Made by a program: the position numbers and the translations under genes
Source: Ceratothoa steindachneri
Taxonomy: Eukaryota > Arthropoda > Malacostraca > Isopoda > Cymothoidae
NCBI GenBank assembly: GCA_963969495.1
Contig: OZ018317.1
Location: 30,064,503 to 30,128,502 of the forward strand
Direction: 5' to 3'
DNA length: 64,000 nucleotides
Shown here: one piece after another, positions 1 to 11,794 of the stretch
Position numbering within the stretch: position 1 is the first letter of the stretch
Layout: every line of letters starts with the position of its first letter
Notes under the pieces: generated by a model
Told to the model about the DNA's origin: nothing
What the model saw: only the letters and a program-made list of their open reading frames with translations
Database searches by the model: none

Positions 1-658
1 AAGAAGAGGAACCTTCCATCCTCTCCTGGTTCCCCAAGGGTGGTTAAGCACCTTGCTACCCCTCCAGAACATGTGGATGTTGATCATGTTTGTCCTCAGG
101 TGGTATCCATTCCACCTCTGGACATTCACCTTGCCCCTAAAGCACCAAGCTCTTCAGCTCCAAAGCCAGTTATCACTCAAGCCCCCTTTGTTGATACTGC
201 TTTGGAATTCCTTTGCTCCTTCCCAGGAGCCAGCTGTTGTGGAGGTTACCCCCTCATCTGAGGAGGACTCTCAAAAACTGACTCCACATCCTTCTCTATC
301 AGCATTGAATTCTCAACTTATTGCCGATGTCCTCGCCACCACCATCGCCTCTACCATCCCAACCAATACCACCAGCTGTGTCAACATCGTCTGTTCCTTC
401 GACACCTGAACTGACCCCTGGAGTTGCTTCCATCTCTCCTTCTCCAGTGAAGATAGTTCTCTCTTACAGACACTTTCAAAATCTGATGCACCTCCTCTTA
501 AAGAAAAATCAAAGGCAAAACTCAAGCTCCTGATGCCTCCTTTGTCATACCCCAAGCCTAAGGCTAGTATGACACGAACTACTTCCGCTGGTAGTTCAAA
601 TCCAAAATCTCCTACCCTTAAGGGTAGGAAGAAATCTACCGTTATGCTTAAATGGTAA
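1..658 (+). pseudogene. LINE-A ORF1 (gag-like) C-terminal part
   Basis: This is the region before the endonuclease ORF. It reads as a Pro/Ser-rich, low-complexity protein (for example the stretch coded at 321-440, rich in SPP and PST) followed by a basic tail ending at a TAA at 656-658. That stop overlaps the ORF2 start codon (ATG 652-654) in another frame, an ATGGTAA overlap of a kind common between the two ORFs of LINEs. No zinc knuckle is visible here; it would lie upstream. Assignment rests on position rather than a recognised domain. Confidence 0.6.
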
Positions 659-1320
659 CAATGTTTCCAATTATTCATTGGAACCTCCAAGGTCTCTTCC
701 CTAAATGGGAAGAGTTCAAGCTCCTGCTTAAGGATTACAATCCCGATTGTATTGCTTTACAGGAGACTCGCTTGGGTATTCGCAGAGTACCCAACATTTT
801 GAGTTTTGTGGGATATTATATGTACCCTGGAGAACCAATTCATGGTTCTGCTGTCTTTATTAACAACAGGATTCCCCACAACCAGCTCTCTCTTAACACA
901 GACCTGCAGGCGGTTGCTGTCCGCCTGTTTTCCAGTCGCCATTATTTGGTCTGTTCACTGTATCTTCCTCCTGGCGAGGAAAGAGATACAGCTGTTTTAG
1001 CTACAAAGTTAGCTAATTTAATTTCTCAACTCTCTCCTCCCTTTTTATTGATTGGTGACTTTAATGCTCGACACCCCCTTTGGGAGGACCATGATAACAA
1101 CCCTAGAGAAAATATGATTGAGAGATTTCTGGGCACACATTATTTCACATCCAGATGAACAGCTTTACATGTGTGGACTTGTCTCTGTTCACCAAACTGT
1201 AGAGCTGATTTTGACTGGGCAGTGGATCCTGACTTGCGAAGCAGTGATCGCTTCCCCATTGTAATAACACTATGTACAGGTAGTCCTCCTCCACCACCTA
1301 GCAAAAGATGGAATACAAAA
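652..1320 (+). pseudogene. LINE-A ORF2 endonuclease domain
   Basis: This is an apurinic-type (exonuclease-endonuclease-phosphatase) domain that would nick target DNA for target-primed reverse transcription. The first 168 codons from ATG 652 are open and show the N-terminal block HWNLQG, the LQETRLG block with the catalytic Glu, and the GDFNARHPLWED block. After a frame change near 1150 the domain continues with the block SSDRFPIVI (about 1240-1263). Family members have SDH here; the catalytic His is Arg in this copy (codon CGC at 1249-1251), so the nuclease is probably dead even without the frameshift. LINE-B copies near 7755 and 13162 keep SDH. Confidence 0.9.
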
Positions 1321-1351
1321 AAAAGCAAACTGGCCTAAGTTCAGTCACCTC

Positions 1352-2940
1352 TTGAGCCATGATGGGTCTTTCCCTCATGAAGATATTGAAGTGGCTATTG
1401 ATGATCTTCTAGCCCACGTCAATCATGCAGCTAATTCCTCCATCCCGCTCTCCGGCTCAATTGCTCGTGGACCACAATTGCTCTGGTGGTCTGCTGAATG
1501 CTCGAGAGTTGTCACTGAATGTAAACAGGCTTGCCGACGTAACCATCCTTGCCCCATGATGGTAAAGAAACTTGGTCATAACCAAGCAAGGGCAGGACGG
1601 CGATGCACCCTTCGACGAGTTCGAAAGACCTCGTTGGATGGTTACATCACATTGATATGTTGGCAGACCCCTGTAGACAAAATCTGAAAGAGAGTCAAAA
1701 ATGTACTGGGGAAATGCAATGGCTTCACAGCTCCCAACATTGTTCAGGCTGGAGAACTGTTGGGAGACTTGTCGAATATATCCGATGTTTTGGCTGGATC
1801 GTTTGCTAATATTTCAAGCCCAGACAACTATTCCATCCAATTTGAGTGCTTTAGGCTCGAACAGGAGCAGTATCCTATCAACTTTATGGAGCCTAACATG
1901 GATAATGAGCCTTATAACCGGCTCCTTTCTATCCATGAGCTCCATAATGCACTGAAGCACTGTGGATCAACTGCACCCAGATCGGATGGCATTTCTTATG
2001 ATATGATTAGGAATATGCATCCATCCCTCCTCTCACATTTGCTGGACATCTATAACTTCATCTGGATTAGGGGCTGCTTCCCTTCTATGTGAAGGGAGGC
2101 TGTGGTTTTACCTTTCCGAAAACCAGGAAAGGATGGGACAGAACCCACCCATTACCGCCCCATTGCCCTTACTAGTTGTCCATGTAAATTGTTTGAGAGG
2201 ATGATAAATACAAGGCTCATCTGGTTTTTGGAGACAAACCATCTTATATCTCCCTCTCAATCAGAGTTCAGAAAAAAACAGAGTACCATCAACCTGCTTG
2301 TTATAATGGAGTCATATAAGAGATGCTTTTTCAAAGATCAGCATTCTGTTGCTGTTTTCTTTGATATTGAGAAAGCATATAAGAAAAAAGAACATAAGAA
2401 AATAAGGAGACTGCAAAAGACCATTCATGATTGGGGCCTGCGGGGCTTTCTTCCCAGGTTTATCGACCAATTCCTCATGTGGTGCACACTACGTGTAAAA
2501 ATAAGAAATGCCCTATCAGAGCCTGTAGAGCAAGTTGAGGGTGTGCCACAGGGAAGTGTCCTCAGTGTCACCTGCTTCTCTGTGGCCATCAATAGCATTA
2601 TCGAAAATCTCCAGGTGAGATTTCCTCAACTCTATATGTGGATGACTTAGCGCTTATCTGTTCATCGCCTAGACTTCCATTTGTCATACGTAAGCTACAG
2701 CGGGTTATAAATACCATAGCTGATAATGCTTCTTCCAAGGGCTTCCGCTTTTTCGCAGTAAAGCTCGGGGACATGGGACCCTCCCATTTGTCACCCTATG
2801 GTGTCCCTATCTCCTTTGAGCCGCATTTCAGATTTCTAGGGGTGATCTTTGATTTGAGGCTTTCTTGGAGGCCTCATTTGGACACTTTGAAAAGGTCTTT
2901 TCTGAAGAGAATGGACATAATGAAATTACTGTGACACACT
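1352..2940 (+). pseudogene. LINE-A ORF2 linker and reverse transcriptase
   Basis: The linker (1352-1687) carries the WWSAEC and Arg-rich block typical of the endonuclease-RT spacer. The RT follows: fingers with FRKPGKDG and HYRPIALTS (2110-2180), motif A FFDIEKAY (about 2356-2380), the motif B region EGVPQGSVLS (about 2534-2565), and then the catalytic block. The expected YVDD is split. A 2-bp duplication (TATAT at about 2632-2636) shifts the frame just before GTGGATGAC, so one frame ends in LYMWMT and the next begins MDDLALICSS. The thumb includes FLGVIFDLRLSW (about 2836-2870). A stop also falls near 2090. The key aspartates survive, but reading is interrupted at the catalytic site. Confidence 0.9.
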
Positions 2941-3064
2941 TCTTGGGAAAGTGATCGATGCACCCTGTGGCTTCTGTATTCAGCATTGGTCAACTATGGG
3001 TCACAGGTGTACTCCTCTGCCTCGCCGTCCATCCTTGAAAAATTAAATACTGTGCGTAACCAGG

Positions 3065-4240
3065 TTGTGCGCCTGGCTTCTGGGGCCTTCAAGTTCTTCC
3101 CTGTGTGGAGTCTATGCAGAGAACGGGGCTCTTCCTCTTCCTTTTCACAGGCTCAAGTCTAACCTCAAATATCTTTTTAGACTTGAGCAATTACCATGGT
3201 TGCCAGTATATGACTGCATGTTCAATTTGCACACAGTGGCCTCATATGATAGATTTTCATCCCTGGCTCTGCCCTTTGTTCTGCGCATGGCTGAGCACAC
3301 AGGACGTCTAAGGGAGTTTTCTGTTATTCCGTTTTCATTACCAAAGATTCCCCCATGGCTCATACCACCTGTAGTGGTATGCAAGGGGCTTACTGGTAGG
3401 CCCAACTATCAGTTCTTGCCTGTAGCCTTGAGAACCATTTATGATCAACACTCCTCCCACCATCGGTCTAGCACCTTTGTGTTCACTGACGGGTCCAAGT
3501 CATCGGACGGAGTTGGAGCTGCTGCTGTCTTCCCATCTCAGATCGCATTGGTTCGCCTACTAAGTGCAGCTTCTGTTTTCACAGCAGAATTTGTTGCCAT
3601 TCTTGCTGCACTCTTTGTTATTGCTCCTATGCCATCTGGTTGTCTTATGATTTTCTCTGACTCCCTTAGTTCTCTGAAGGCACTGAATGCTTTTGGTCCT
3701 AGCCATCCACTGGTTTCCAAGATCCAGTGGTGGCTTTTTTATCTTTCTCCTATTCATAAGATTTCTTTTTGCTGGGTGCCCAGTCACGTGGGCATCCCAG
3801 GTAATGAAAGGGCGGATGTTGCAGCTAAGGAGGCGGCATCATTGGGGACACCCCCATCAGCCCCAATCCCACTTCGTGATGTCTATCCCCTCATCATCGA
3901 ATATGTAGTTGGCTTATGGCAGAAGATGTGGGATGAGCTTCCTCCCACCCCGCTCCATTCCATAAAACCTTCAGTCCTCCCATGGCCACGTACCATAAGA
4001 CCATGTAGACTGGAGGTTATTTTGTGCTGACTGAGGATAGGTCATTGCCACCTCACTCATGGGCACTTGATGAATGGGCAGCCCCCACCTTTGTGCATCC
4101 TGTGCGGGGTGCAGCTGCCCATGCTTCACATCTTTGCCGAGTGTTCCCTTTTGAGAAATCTTGGGAGGAGGGTCTTCCCTTTCATTACTGGGCAGATGGC
4201 CTCCTAACAGGTTCTGCGGGGCATCTTGTCTGAGACTCAT
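3065..4240 (+). pseudogene. LINE-A ORF2 RNase H domain and C-terminal Cys/His motif
   Basis: A 321-codon open frame (3065-4030) covers the RT-RNase H connection and the RNase H domain. The four acidic positions of RNase HI are all present: FTDGSKSSDG, VFTAEF, IFSDSLSSL and GNERADVAAK, with the WVPSHVGIPG block before the last. This domain would remove RNA from the DNA-RNA hybrid during insertion. After a frame change, 4040-4150 encodes LTHGHLM and a CILC...LHIFAEC motif, the CxxC-H-C tail found in I, R1 and related LINEs. This is the best preserved domain of the copy. Confidence 0.9.
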
Positions 4241-4249
4241 GTCTCTTTT

Positions 4250-4785
4250 AGTGTTAATAGAATTTTTAAATTTTTAGAAGAATCTAATCTTTTAGCCAAA
4301 ATTTAATATATTGTTTCATGATTTTATATTCTCTGTTGTTGTATCTATTGTTGATCCATCTATAGTCTATGTTTTATCCTTTGTCAAGTTGTCAATAGTT
4401 TATTTTTTATATCCTTTTACACCTCTTGATGGTTTTAAATTCCTGTACTTTCATTCTATTGATCTTAATTTCATAGCTATATTTTTGTATATTCTCCAGA
4501 TGTCTATATTTTTATGGAGAACACTCATGCAAATTACCCGTCCTTGAATTTGGCTGCTGGCTAGTCCATTTGGGCTTTGCAGCATTTATTTTTGGCACTA
4601 TTCATTCATTTCCCAATAGAGTTGCAAATTAGTCATTAGCAATTTGTATCCTGCTAATATAACTGACATACAATTCTTGGGTGTTTACTAAACCAAGTTA
4701 ACTTTTCAAAATTGGTGTTTTTACTAGTGGAGTTTAATTAATAAGTTAATATTCTAATTGAATGTTACTTCTTTTTTGCTTTCAG
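4250..4785 (+). other. Intronic AT-rich stretch and 3' splice site of MOB4 penultimate exon
   Basis: This is a T-rich sequence after the LINE-A copy, with no coding signal; its first part may be the LINE 3' UTR. It ends in a polypyrimidine tract (about 4768-4783) and an AG at 4784-4785, which forms the 3' splice site of the exon starting at 4786. Confidence 0.7.
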
Positions 4786-4897
4786 GGTAAGCATCAAAGA
4801 ATCGTCGGTAGCAAAACTAGGTTCCGTTTGTAGAAGAGTTTACCGAATCTTCTCCCATGCATACTTCCATCATAGACAGATATTTGATGACTTTGAA
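4786..4897 (+). CDS. MOB4: MOB4/phocein, penultimate coding exon (partial gene)
   Basis: This 112-bp exon starts with the last base of a split codon, then encodes 37 residues beginning [17 protein letters not shown] and ending [10 protein letters not shown]. That is the conserved C-terminal part of MOB-like protein 4 (phocein), a zinc-binding MOB-family scaffold of the STRIPAK (striatin-PP2A-kinase) complex, acting in the cytoplasm and at membranes. The block SHAYFHHRQ carries the two histidines that by MOB-family comparison should bind zinc. The exon is preceded by a polypyrimidine tract and AG, and followed by the strong donor GTAAGT (4898-4903). It ends in phase 0, matching the exon at 28460. 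There are no stops or frame breaks, unlike everything around it. Upstream exons are outside the window. Confidence 0.96.
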
Positions 4898-5144
4898 GTA
4901 AGTATTGGAGAGGGTGTGTCAAGTAATGGGATCAATTACAGTATTGGGAAAGAGGACACATCCTTGTTGTATTACTCACTTTTCCTCACCATTTCAAGGT
5001 TTCCAACAAAGTGGCGAACTATCTGTTCCTCCCACCACCTTTAGGCACTAAGTAACACAAAGCCACCCATTATTTTGTCCATGATGAAGGCACTTGAAAG
5101 TAATTGGGTGCTATGGGCTGTAGTATCTCATACAGGCATAGTTT

Positions 5145-5215
5145 ATGCCTGGGCAGAAGACATCAAGCACCCCCCTCACAAACCCCTTCCATGCACACCT
5201 ATCATACATATCCAC
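5145..5215 (+). repeat. Short dispersed repeat, also present inverted at about 27825-27895
   Basis: The segment reading GCCTGGGCAGAAGACATC and on through CCCCCTCACAAACCCCTTCC is found again, about 80 percent alike by eye, on the minus strand at about 27825-27895. No coding content. The flanks 4904-5144 and 5216-5400 are unremarkable. It may be part of a SINE or a LINE UTR; I cannot tell which. Confidence 0.5.
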
Positions 5216-5404
5216 TTCCTCCTCGGTCAGGCCTTTCTCTCTCAAACATCCACTCACATTACCCGCCTCTTATATGCCATCTTCCAACCTTTCTGACACT
5301 CAAGCTTGGATAATCTCTCATACCTACTTCCATCCATTGTTGCATTTCCCTTCCACCTCAGAACACCGAGTCACAACCTCCTTCACACCATAAATCTATT
5401 AAAA

Positions 5405-8400
5405 GTAATAGATAGATCACCCCCGCCCCCCCGCCTATTTCCTAGTGGATCCACCTATCCCTATTCTGCCTGGTTACGCACCCCTACATTTCCCAGCTTT
5501 TTGTATTGCTATTTAGAGATCATCTCGTGTCTGGGTGCACTTCCCACCTCGTATTTGAAGCCAGTCCAGTGGCACATTATACCTGCTGTGAGGGCTAAAA
5601 ATTTAGCCTGACTTCTTGGGGAGTGTACTAGGCTGCCAACTCTCTTCACTCCTTTCAGTGTACATATAATGGTACTCCGTTCACAGTCTCTATGGGCGTT
5701 CAGGTTGTCAAGGTCCATCCTACTTTTTAACTGATGCCAAGTATGTGTAAGTGATTATATTCTAGATGTTTCTGATCTTATGGAGCCTTTTCTATATCTC
5801 CTAAGGTATTGAGAGGCCATAGTATCTTTCTTCCATTCATTTTTCTCTTTAAAATCTATAGTATGGCTACAATAGTATAATTAAAAGCAATATACTGAAG
5901 AAACGCGGCCCTTCAACATGGCCTCTCCCTCTCCCTACCTATCTCCTTAGGGGAGTGGGGCTTTTCTACTACCCTTAATTAGAAAAGGGGCTTCCCCTTG
6001 GCAAACCTTTAATGACAGATAAAATTTGCCTTGCATGGGACAATGGCTCAGTGTTAAATAATCCTAAGTCTAACTCTGCATCCGATCAGGGTCCTTCTAA
6101 GGAGACACAGGCTTCCCACAAGGACTTTAAATGGAAAGTCACCTGTTCCTTCGACTGGATCCTTCGGGTGAATCCCCCTGACCCTGTCCACTCATCCATT
6201 CATTGAGAGTGCCCTTTGGACACTCTTTGACTCACTGTGGCAGGTGACAATGCATTCTATCATGAATTTCTTAAAAGTAATAGAGCTTGCAAAGAAACTT
6301 GTTGACTATTCCTTAGAAGATATGACAATAGCTGGCTGACCAGGGAGTGGTGAAGGTCAAGTGTGATAAGGAAACAGGGAAGGCACTTGAGACCCACCCT
6401 TACACACCATGCTCAGGCAGGCAAACCCGAAATCTATGCTATCTGATCCATGGCCTACTTTACATGATAATGCTGTATTGTATCATGCAAAGTGTGTGAA
6501 TTGCAATGAGCTGCACCCTGCTTCCTCAAAGTAATGTAACTCCTACCTTTTTGAGAAAGAGGTCCTCGCCATTCAAGCTCTTGGCTGAGTATTTTTTCGA
6601 GAGGCCAAAGAATTGGTCCTGTCAGGCCCTACACAACCCTGAACTTTGCCCCTGGCCCAGCATAGTAACACACGCGCCCAAGAGGAACTCGTCCTTGGGC
6701 ACACCCTGGTAAAACGCAGCAATATGTGCTTCTACCCCTTCGCTTTGCAAAAAGCTAAGCATCAGCCCGTCTCCACTGAGTCGTTAGAGTCACAGTTGAT
6801 AAATTTACTGAAGGTGGGCATGAGGCGATCCCTTGGGATTGCTAAGTCTGTATCCCCAAAGAAGGTCAGCAACAAAGCAGCATCGGTTGCCTCACCCGTG
6901 CTCGAGGCTGTACAGGGTGCATTGGAAAGACGGGCCACTCCAAAGGACAATGAACCTTTAACCCAAAAGCCGCCCTGCATGCCAAAGTTCTCGATGTAGG
7001 AAGAGAGGAAAGCTCCTACACTTACCAAGCCGACTCCACTAAGCACCAGCATATTCTCCGACCAAGCCAGCGGAACTCCATCTGTAGGAGGGCTATCGCC
7101 ATACCCTTGATAGACTTCTCCTCAAGGAGGACCCTTGCATCTTCTTTAAGCTCGGCCTGGAGGGCATTTTCCTTCACTGGAATTGCTGTGAACTCTGGGC
7201 TAACTGGAGGAGCTGGAGAGGCTCATTTCTTTACGCTCACTTTTAGTGTCTTGAGGGGACCACCATGTTGGGGGCATGACCCCTACCCACCCTCCCGGGG
7301 TATAAGGATTTTGCACCCCCACACCACAGGATTGAGGCTGGTGGGTTGATGCCTAATTTACACCCGACATGATCTCTGTTCTCTCTCTGGCTTAAAAATA
7401 CTTTTCAGGCAGAGGCAGTGCAGCTACACCTGGATAAGAGGCATTTTATTATTTCCTTTTATATTCCACCATCAGTTGACCCTCGATGTGGCAGACTTCT
7501 GCTGTGTCCTGGCACTGTTGCTCTGTTCCTTTCTCCTGAGGGATTTAAATGACGTGCACCTCTTAAGAGGAGGGCTCCACAATCATACCTAGGTCCTGTC
7601 CGACCTGTTTAAACATACTGAATATATAAGTGTCATAAGTGGATGAATTTCACATATCATTGCTGAGAATTGCTTCATTTTCTTGATCATTTCTTCGCTC
7701 TTTGGATGCACAGACTGATTTGGGGGTGGTAGGTGGTCGATGACCTTCATAGTAGTGACCACTTTCCCACCCAAATATCTTTTTCTGGGCTGCTGCCACT
7801 TAAGATGAGAGTTTTACACCGTAGCCTAGCTTGAATTGTGGAAGGTGGGTGGTCTTGATTCACTCCACTGGTCTGTTTAGCACTCGTGCCTTCCACACAT
7901 CCCCTATAACGAGCCGTCTGCCCATCCTGAGTGCCTGAACCAGCATTTTGCTGTTCCTCATTCCTACTACATGCCAGGTATGGCAAATAGGATGTGAGAC
8001 AGCTGACCACAATTTAAAGTTGTTTGCCATTGTTCCCTTACTTTTCCCGTGGACCTACACCCCGTTACCTCAATCGTATCAGGTGATTTTTTGTCGCCCG
8101 CGAATCCTACACAATTGCGGTAGGCAATGCCATCTGATGGAGCACTTCCTTAAACCTTAATGTGAAAGCTGCTTGATACCTCAGACCTTATGACACTATT
8201 TGGTTGAATGTCATAGCCTGGGCAAGATGCTGGGGTACTACCTCTTCTCCCTCGTGCTGGGGTCGTGCTCCTGCTTCCTAGATTGCGGTGTGATGTTCTT
8301 GGAGGAGACTGTCTCCTTCATACTATTTAAATTAGTGGTTTGCCTAAGTTTCCCTAAGGAGGCAGGCCTACCATGGGGCACCTCAGCATGCCTCTATTAT

Positions 8401-8545
8401 TGTTTATTATTGGTTATAATTTATCGGTTACCATTATTTATTTTTGTACCTAGTTCTGTTTTGTTGATTTTTATAATATTCTCAAACCACCTAAAAATAG
8501 GGCTATTTTTTTATTTCGGTCTTTCTGACCTTGTTGGTATCAGCT
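5405..8545 (+). mobile_element. LINE-B copy 1, internally deleted and heavily decayed
   Basis: This copy is aligned by eye with other LINE-B copies. Bases 5405-5862 match the presumed 5' UTR at 24410-24930, including a shared GAGGGCT block. The ORF1 start codon at 5863 matches ATG 24931 (both begin MATI), but a stop follows at once. Around 6505-7000 lies the ORF1 middle: the CNE-HPASSK zinc-knuckle relic, then KEVLAIQAL and the STESL block. Endonuclease remnants run 7140-7790 and retain SSDHFP at about 7751-7766. The RT and RNase H are missing: after about 7900 the sequence matches the C-terminal part of the main copy (compare 7968-8160 with 15768-15970). No clear 3' tail or poly-A was found. 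Confidence 0.75.
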
Positions 8546-8740
8546 AGAAGGGATGTTAATATTAAAAAAAAATGCTACACCCTATTTGCTCCTTAGGCTG
8601 GTCTAAATCCAATAACACATCATTTACTCCACCCCGCACAAACTCTTCATTCCCTTTCATTTTTGTCACATAGAGCAAGAATATTTCCAGTCTCCATGTT
8701 TTAAAGGCGACTACCACCATTCACCTCTTTCCCACATTAC

Positions 8741-8782
8741 ATATAGCCCTCACATTACATATAGCCCTCACATTCCGCACAC
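8741..8782 (+). repeat. 18-bp direct duplication
   Basis: The unit ACATTACATATAGCCCTC occurs twice in a row, followed by a third partial start (ACATT). It lies in a gene-free stretch (8546-8925) in which I see nothing else. Confidence 0.8.
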
Positions 8783-8927
8783 CCACTCATTCATGCATTG
8801 ATTGACGCAGATTTGCCTTCTTAACTGTGTTGAGTACGACAGTCCTGCCCATTACCGTCCTTGTGTGTCGTATTCGTGGGGTAAACCTTCACACGGCTTC
8901 CCTGCCCTGCCCTGCCTTCCTCACCCC

Positions 8928-9530
8928 GACTACATGGCAGGAATCAGGGCACCTTGGCAAAGAAGACGGTCAGGGTAACTTAAAGTTGCATGCCATTGCG
9001 CCCTGACTGTTCCCATGGACCTACCCCCGAATGCCAGGATTGCTTCAGTTCGCTTTCTGTGGTCTTCGCATTGGGGACACACAGCTATTTGATGGAGTGC
9101 ACGCCTGCACCTTATCGCCTTGTCCCCCGGACTGTTCGGGACATTTTTGTTGAATGTCCCACTCTGGGTGGTGTACGTGCACGTGTTACCTGTTCCGGTA
9201 TCGGGATGAACGGGGTCGCTACCTCCTGTCCCTTGTATTCTGAATGGGTTCGTGTATGCAAACTTATGGATTATCTGACTTTTTGGAGGAGGTTGGTCTC
9301 ATCCATTTTATTTCTCTGTTGTAGGTCACATGTTTCTGCGTGGGGGGGGGACCCCCCGACGCCAGAGGTTGCTTCTTTCTTACTTTTTTTTGCTTCTTTT
9401 GGTATTTTGATCTTTTGCATATTTTTTTTTTTTTTTAATCTAGCCTAGCCTAGCATAAGGCTGTAAAAGGTGATTACGGTGACTTTTGTCCTAGTAGGCA
9501 GTCACCAGATGGATTCTAAAAAAAAAATAT
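8928..9530 (+). mobile_element. LINE-B copy 2, 5'-truncated, with 3' tail
   Basis: Starts in the region matching 15768 of the main copy (TACATGGCAGGAATC) and runs through the C-terminal block, with GTTCGGGACA and a frame-shifted NVPLWVV-like piece, to the shared 3' tail at 9441-9510. The tail holds hairpin 1 (AGCCT 9447-9451 with AGGCT 9458-9462) and hairpin 2 (GGTGACT 9478-9484 with AGTCACC 9500-9506), then an A-run at 9518-9527. Broken throughout. Confidence 0.8.
9478..9506 (+). ncRNA. LINE-B 3' tail hairpin 2, copy A
   Basis: The perfect 7-bp stem GGTGACT/AGTCACC encloses a second short pairing (GTC/GGC) and the loop CTAGTA. Relative to the tail at 23176-23204 (GGCGACT/AGTCGCC), a C:G pair has become T:A on both sides, a compensating change. 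This is a candidate recognition structure for the LINE's own RT. Confidence 0.7.
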
Positions 9531-9683
9531 CCTGCCATCCCCTTTCCAGTCTCAGTCGCCTTTTACGGCGCACACTGGAGGATGGTATGGGTATCCTCTG
9601 TGGATCTGCAATTTTATTGAATAATTTATAATTATTTTATCTCTTGCTGTACTATAAATTTTAAATATATAATGTAAAGGGAA

Positions 9684-10068
9684 GATGGCCTCACGACCAA
9701 CTTCAGGAGTGTTGCCTCCTGTGAGTCTAACGACTTAGTGGAGGCGCACGACCGTTTCGCCTTACGGGAAATGGTCACGCTGGGGGAAAGGGATGGGGAG
9801 CTCTGGTTTTAGCCAGGGCTGGGTGTGAACCCTTTGTGCCGCCAGCTTTACCAGGGGAGCGCCCGAGGTGGGTAAAACCCGCAGAAGGGTTCCGAATGGA
9901 CGCGGGAACGACCGTGCTCGTAGGCCTTGAGGGTGTCTTTTTTAATATTGAGGCATAAGACGTCCCAGGCAGCCCCCCGGCGCGCCAGGACCAAGTCCTT
10001 AGCCTCCTGAAATGAGAGACGATCCCGGGCCTGAACGGCCAGGATTTCCTTCTTAAGGAGAGTAACAT
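9684..10068 (-). mobile_element. LINE-B ORF1 segment, inverted copy
   Basis: On the minus strand this reads LLKKEILAVQARDRLSFQEA, then KDLVLARRGAAWDVL, and continues to FYPPRALPW. It is nearly identical at the nucleotide level to the plus strand at 11864-12254 (about 95 percent by eye), but inverted. It directly abuts a plus-strand LINE-B piece starting near 10075-10125, so the junction near 10070 is an inversion breakpoint. Confidence 0.85.
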
Positions 10069-10074
10069 TACCAT

Positions 10075-11460
10075 TACCTTGTCTCCAAAGGACCAGGGAA
10101 CGTCGCCTCCCACTGCGCCCCTCCTGCTGAAGGATTCTAGGAAGGAGAAAGCTCACATACTGAGCCGAACTTTGCCTTTTAAGTCCTAAAAGACAACACT
10201 GTCAATGGCGCCTTCGACAGCTAATAGCCCCCATCTGGTTCCGAGCAGGCCTACAGCTATCTCTGTGAGAATTTCTTTCTCAAAGGGTGCCACTGCGGTT
10301 CTTTACGATAGATCAGGGAGGCAATATCCTTTAGTAGAATTACTGCAGATTTCAGGCTAACTGGGAGTAGCTGCAGAAGATTGTTATTTCCCCTTCCCCT
10401 CTACCTGTCTGCCTTTTGGATGGGGTTTGGGCAAGTAGGTGCGCAATTTACACCCAAGGACATGTCTCAGTTCTTCCTCTGGCTCTATAAAGCACCCTAA
10501 AAGCAGTAGGATTCCAGCTCCACCTGGGTAGGGGGTATTCTCTGCTCTATATATATTGCACTCTCTGCCAGCTTTTATAAAACGGAGTTCTGCTGTATCG
10601 TAGTGCGGTTGCTGAGGCCCTTTCTCTGGAGCTCTGAATGATAGATTCCCTCTGGGCATACTATATGATCAATTCCAGGGGAAGACCCTTGTGGAAGTGG
10701 TTGCAGGGAGGAAGATCAGTGTCCTTTATGTGGAAATATTCACATATCACTGTCCAAGGACCCCTTCGTTTTCCTGCTTTAACTTGTCTCTGCTCTCCTG
10801 AATCACAGAGACTTCTTATGGGTTGTGGTTGGTGACCTCAATAGTAGCAATCACCCTCCACACCAAAATATATTTTGGGGAGCTGCTGCATCTCGAGAAG
10901 CCACTTCGCTAGTGCTTAGTTCGTACATGGGGTCGCCCATATTCAAAGAAATGACTGTTGTTCTTCGGCATCTTCATTGCCTCGTGCTTAGCTTCTATTC
11001 CTTAAACATTAGCCATTTTGCACGCCCCCTGCTTCCTTGGTGGTTGGTGTATTGTTGAGATGGTTCTTAGAGAGAAATGATGTGCATACCAACGACGTCC
11101 GAACGATTTAACCCAGAGTGAATTTCGTTGGGCAACAGGCAGATTCTGTTTAGTTTCGAAGCACCCTCACCACTTCATGGCAGGCATACGTGTTTTCACT
11201 CAATTGAAGGATCCCTTTTGCAGAGGTGTGGAAGCGTGTCAAAAAGTATTCAGGGCAAGTCAAGATGCCCCTCCATTTTACTACAGAGACTGGACCCCAT
11301 CCATGGTGAAAACTTTTGCCACTGCCTTTTCCAGCTGCGTTTCTGCTCAGCCAGCGTTCCATGCACCTCGCTCCGTCGCTGAGCGAGATGCATTCCACTT
11401 GCTCGGATACCACCTGGCACATGGTATCTTGCTTCAGTTGTATTTCTGAGGAATGAGGGG
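10075..11460 (+). mobile_element. LINE-B copy 3, ORF1 end to endonuclease-RT linker
   Basis: Aligned by eye with 12400-13900: the KDSRKEK block (about 10130), endonuclease remnants (10430-10900) including a block that should be SDHFP but reads SNHPP (about 10853-10865), and linker remnants (11160-11440) with VWKRVKK and FATAFSS. The frame is broken many times. The right end merges into 11470-11790, a stretch with no recognised content. Confidence 0.75.
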
Positions 11461-11794
11461 CCTTTACCTAGTTTTATCGGTAGAATTCTTATCTTCACAA
11501 TTTTTTTAAGGTTCGCAATGGTAATACCTACACTGTCATGAAGAGGAAGGTGTTCCACAGGAAACACGGTCTACTTCTCTTCTCGAGGGAGTTTCGGCCA
11601 CTCTTCGCCGATGATATGGTACTCTTTTATGCGTCCCTGGGGCTCTGTTAATGGCCTACTTTCTTCTCTCCCTGAGAGCGCTTCGGTCACCTTCTTGTGT
11701 ATGTTCTGACACTCTTCATTGCATGCCCTCGACAGCCATTCGCTTACAATTAATTGTCTGTTGATGCGGTATCTACGCGAGATCACATTAGAAG

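Larger units (their letters stand above)
1..4250 (+). mobile_element. LINE-A copy 1, I/Jockey-type non-LTR retrotransposon with RNase H
   Basis: This is a nearly complete but broken non-LTR retrotransposon lying in the intron upstream of the first visible MOB4 exon. In order it holds the tail of ORF1 (to 658), an AP-type endonuclease (652-1310), a linker (1352-1687), a reverse transcriptase (1760-2934), an RNase H domain (about 3470-3860) and a C-terminal Cys/His motif (4040-4150). The RNase H plus the CxxC...H...C tail point to the I/R1/Jockey part of the LINE tree; I cannot name the family. The frame changes several times and contains stops, so it is not active. The 5' end lies outside the window. 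No poly-A tail or target duplication was identified at the 3' end. Confidence 0.9.

Noticed and set aside
8200..8547. 115-codon open frame with hydrophobic segments
   Set aside because: It overlaps LINE-B copy 1 sequence in the wrong frame and is T-rich, so apparent membrane segments are a composition effect.
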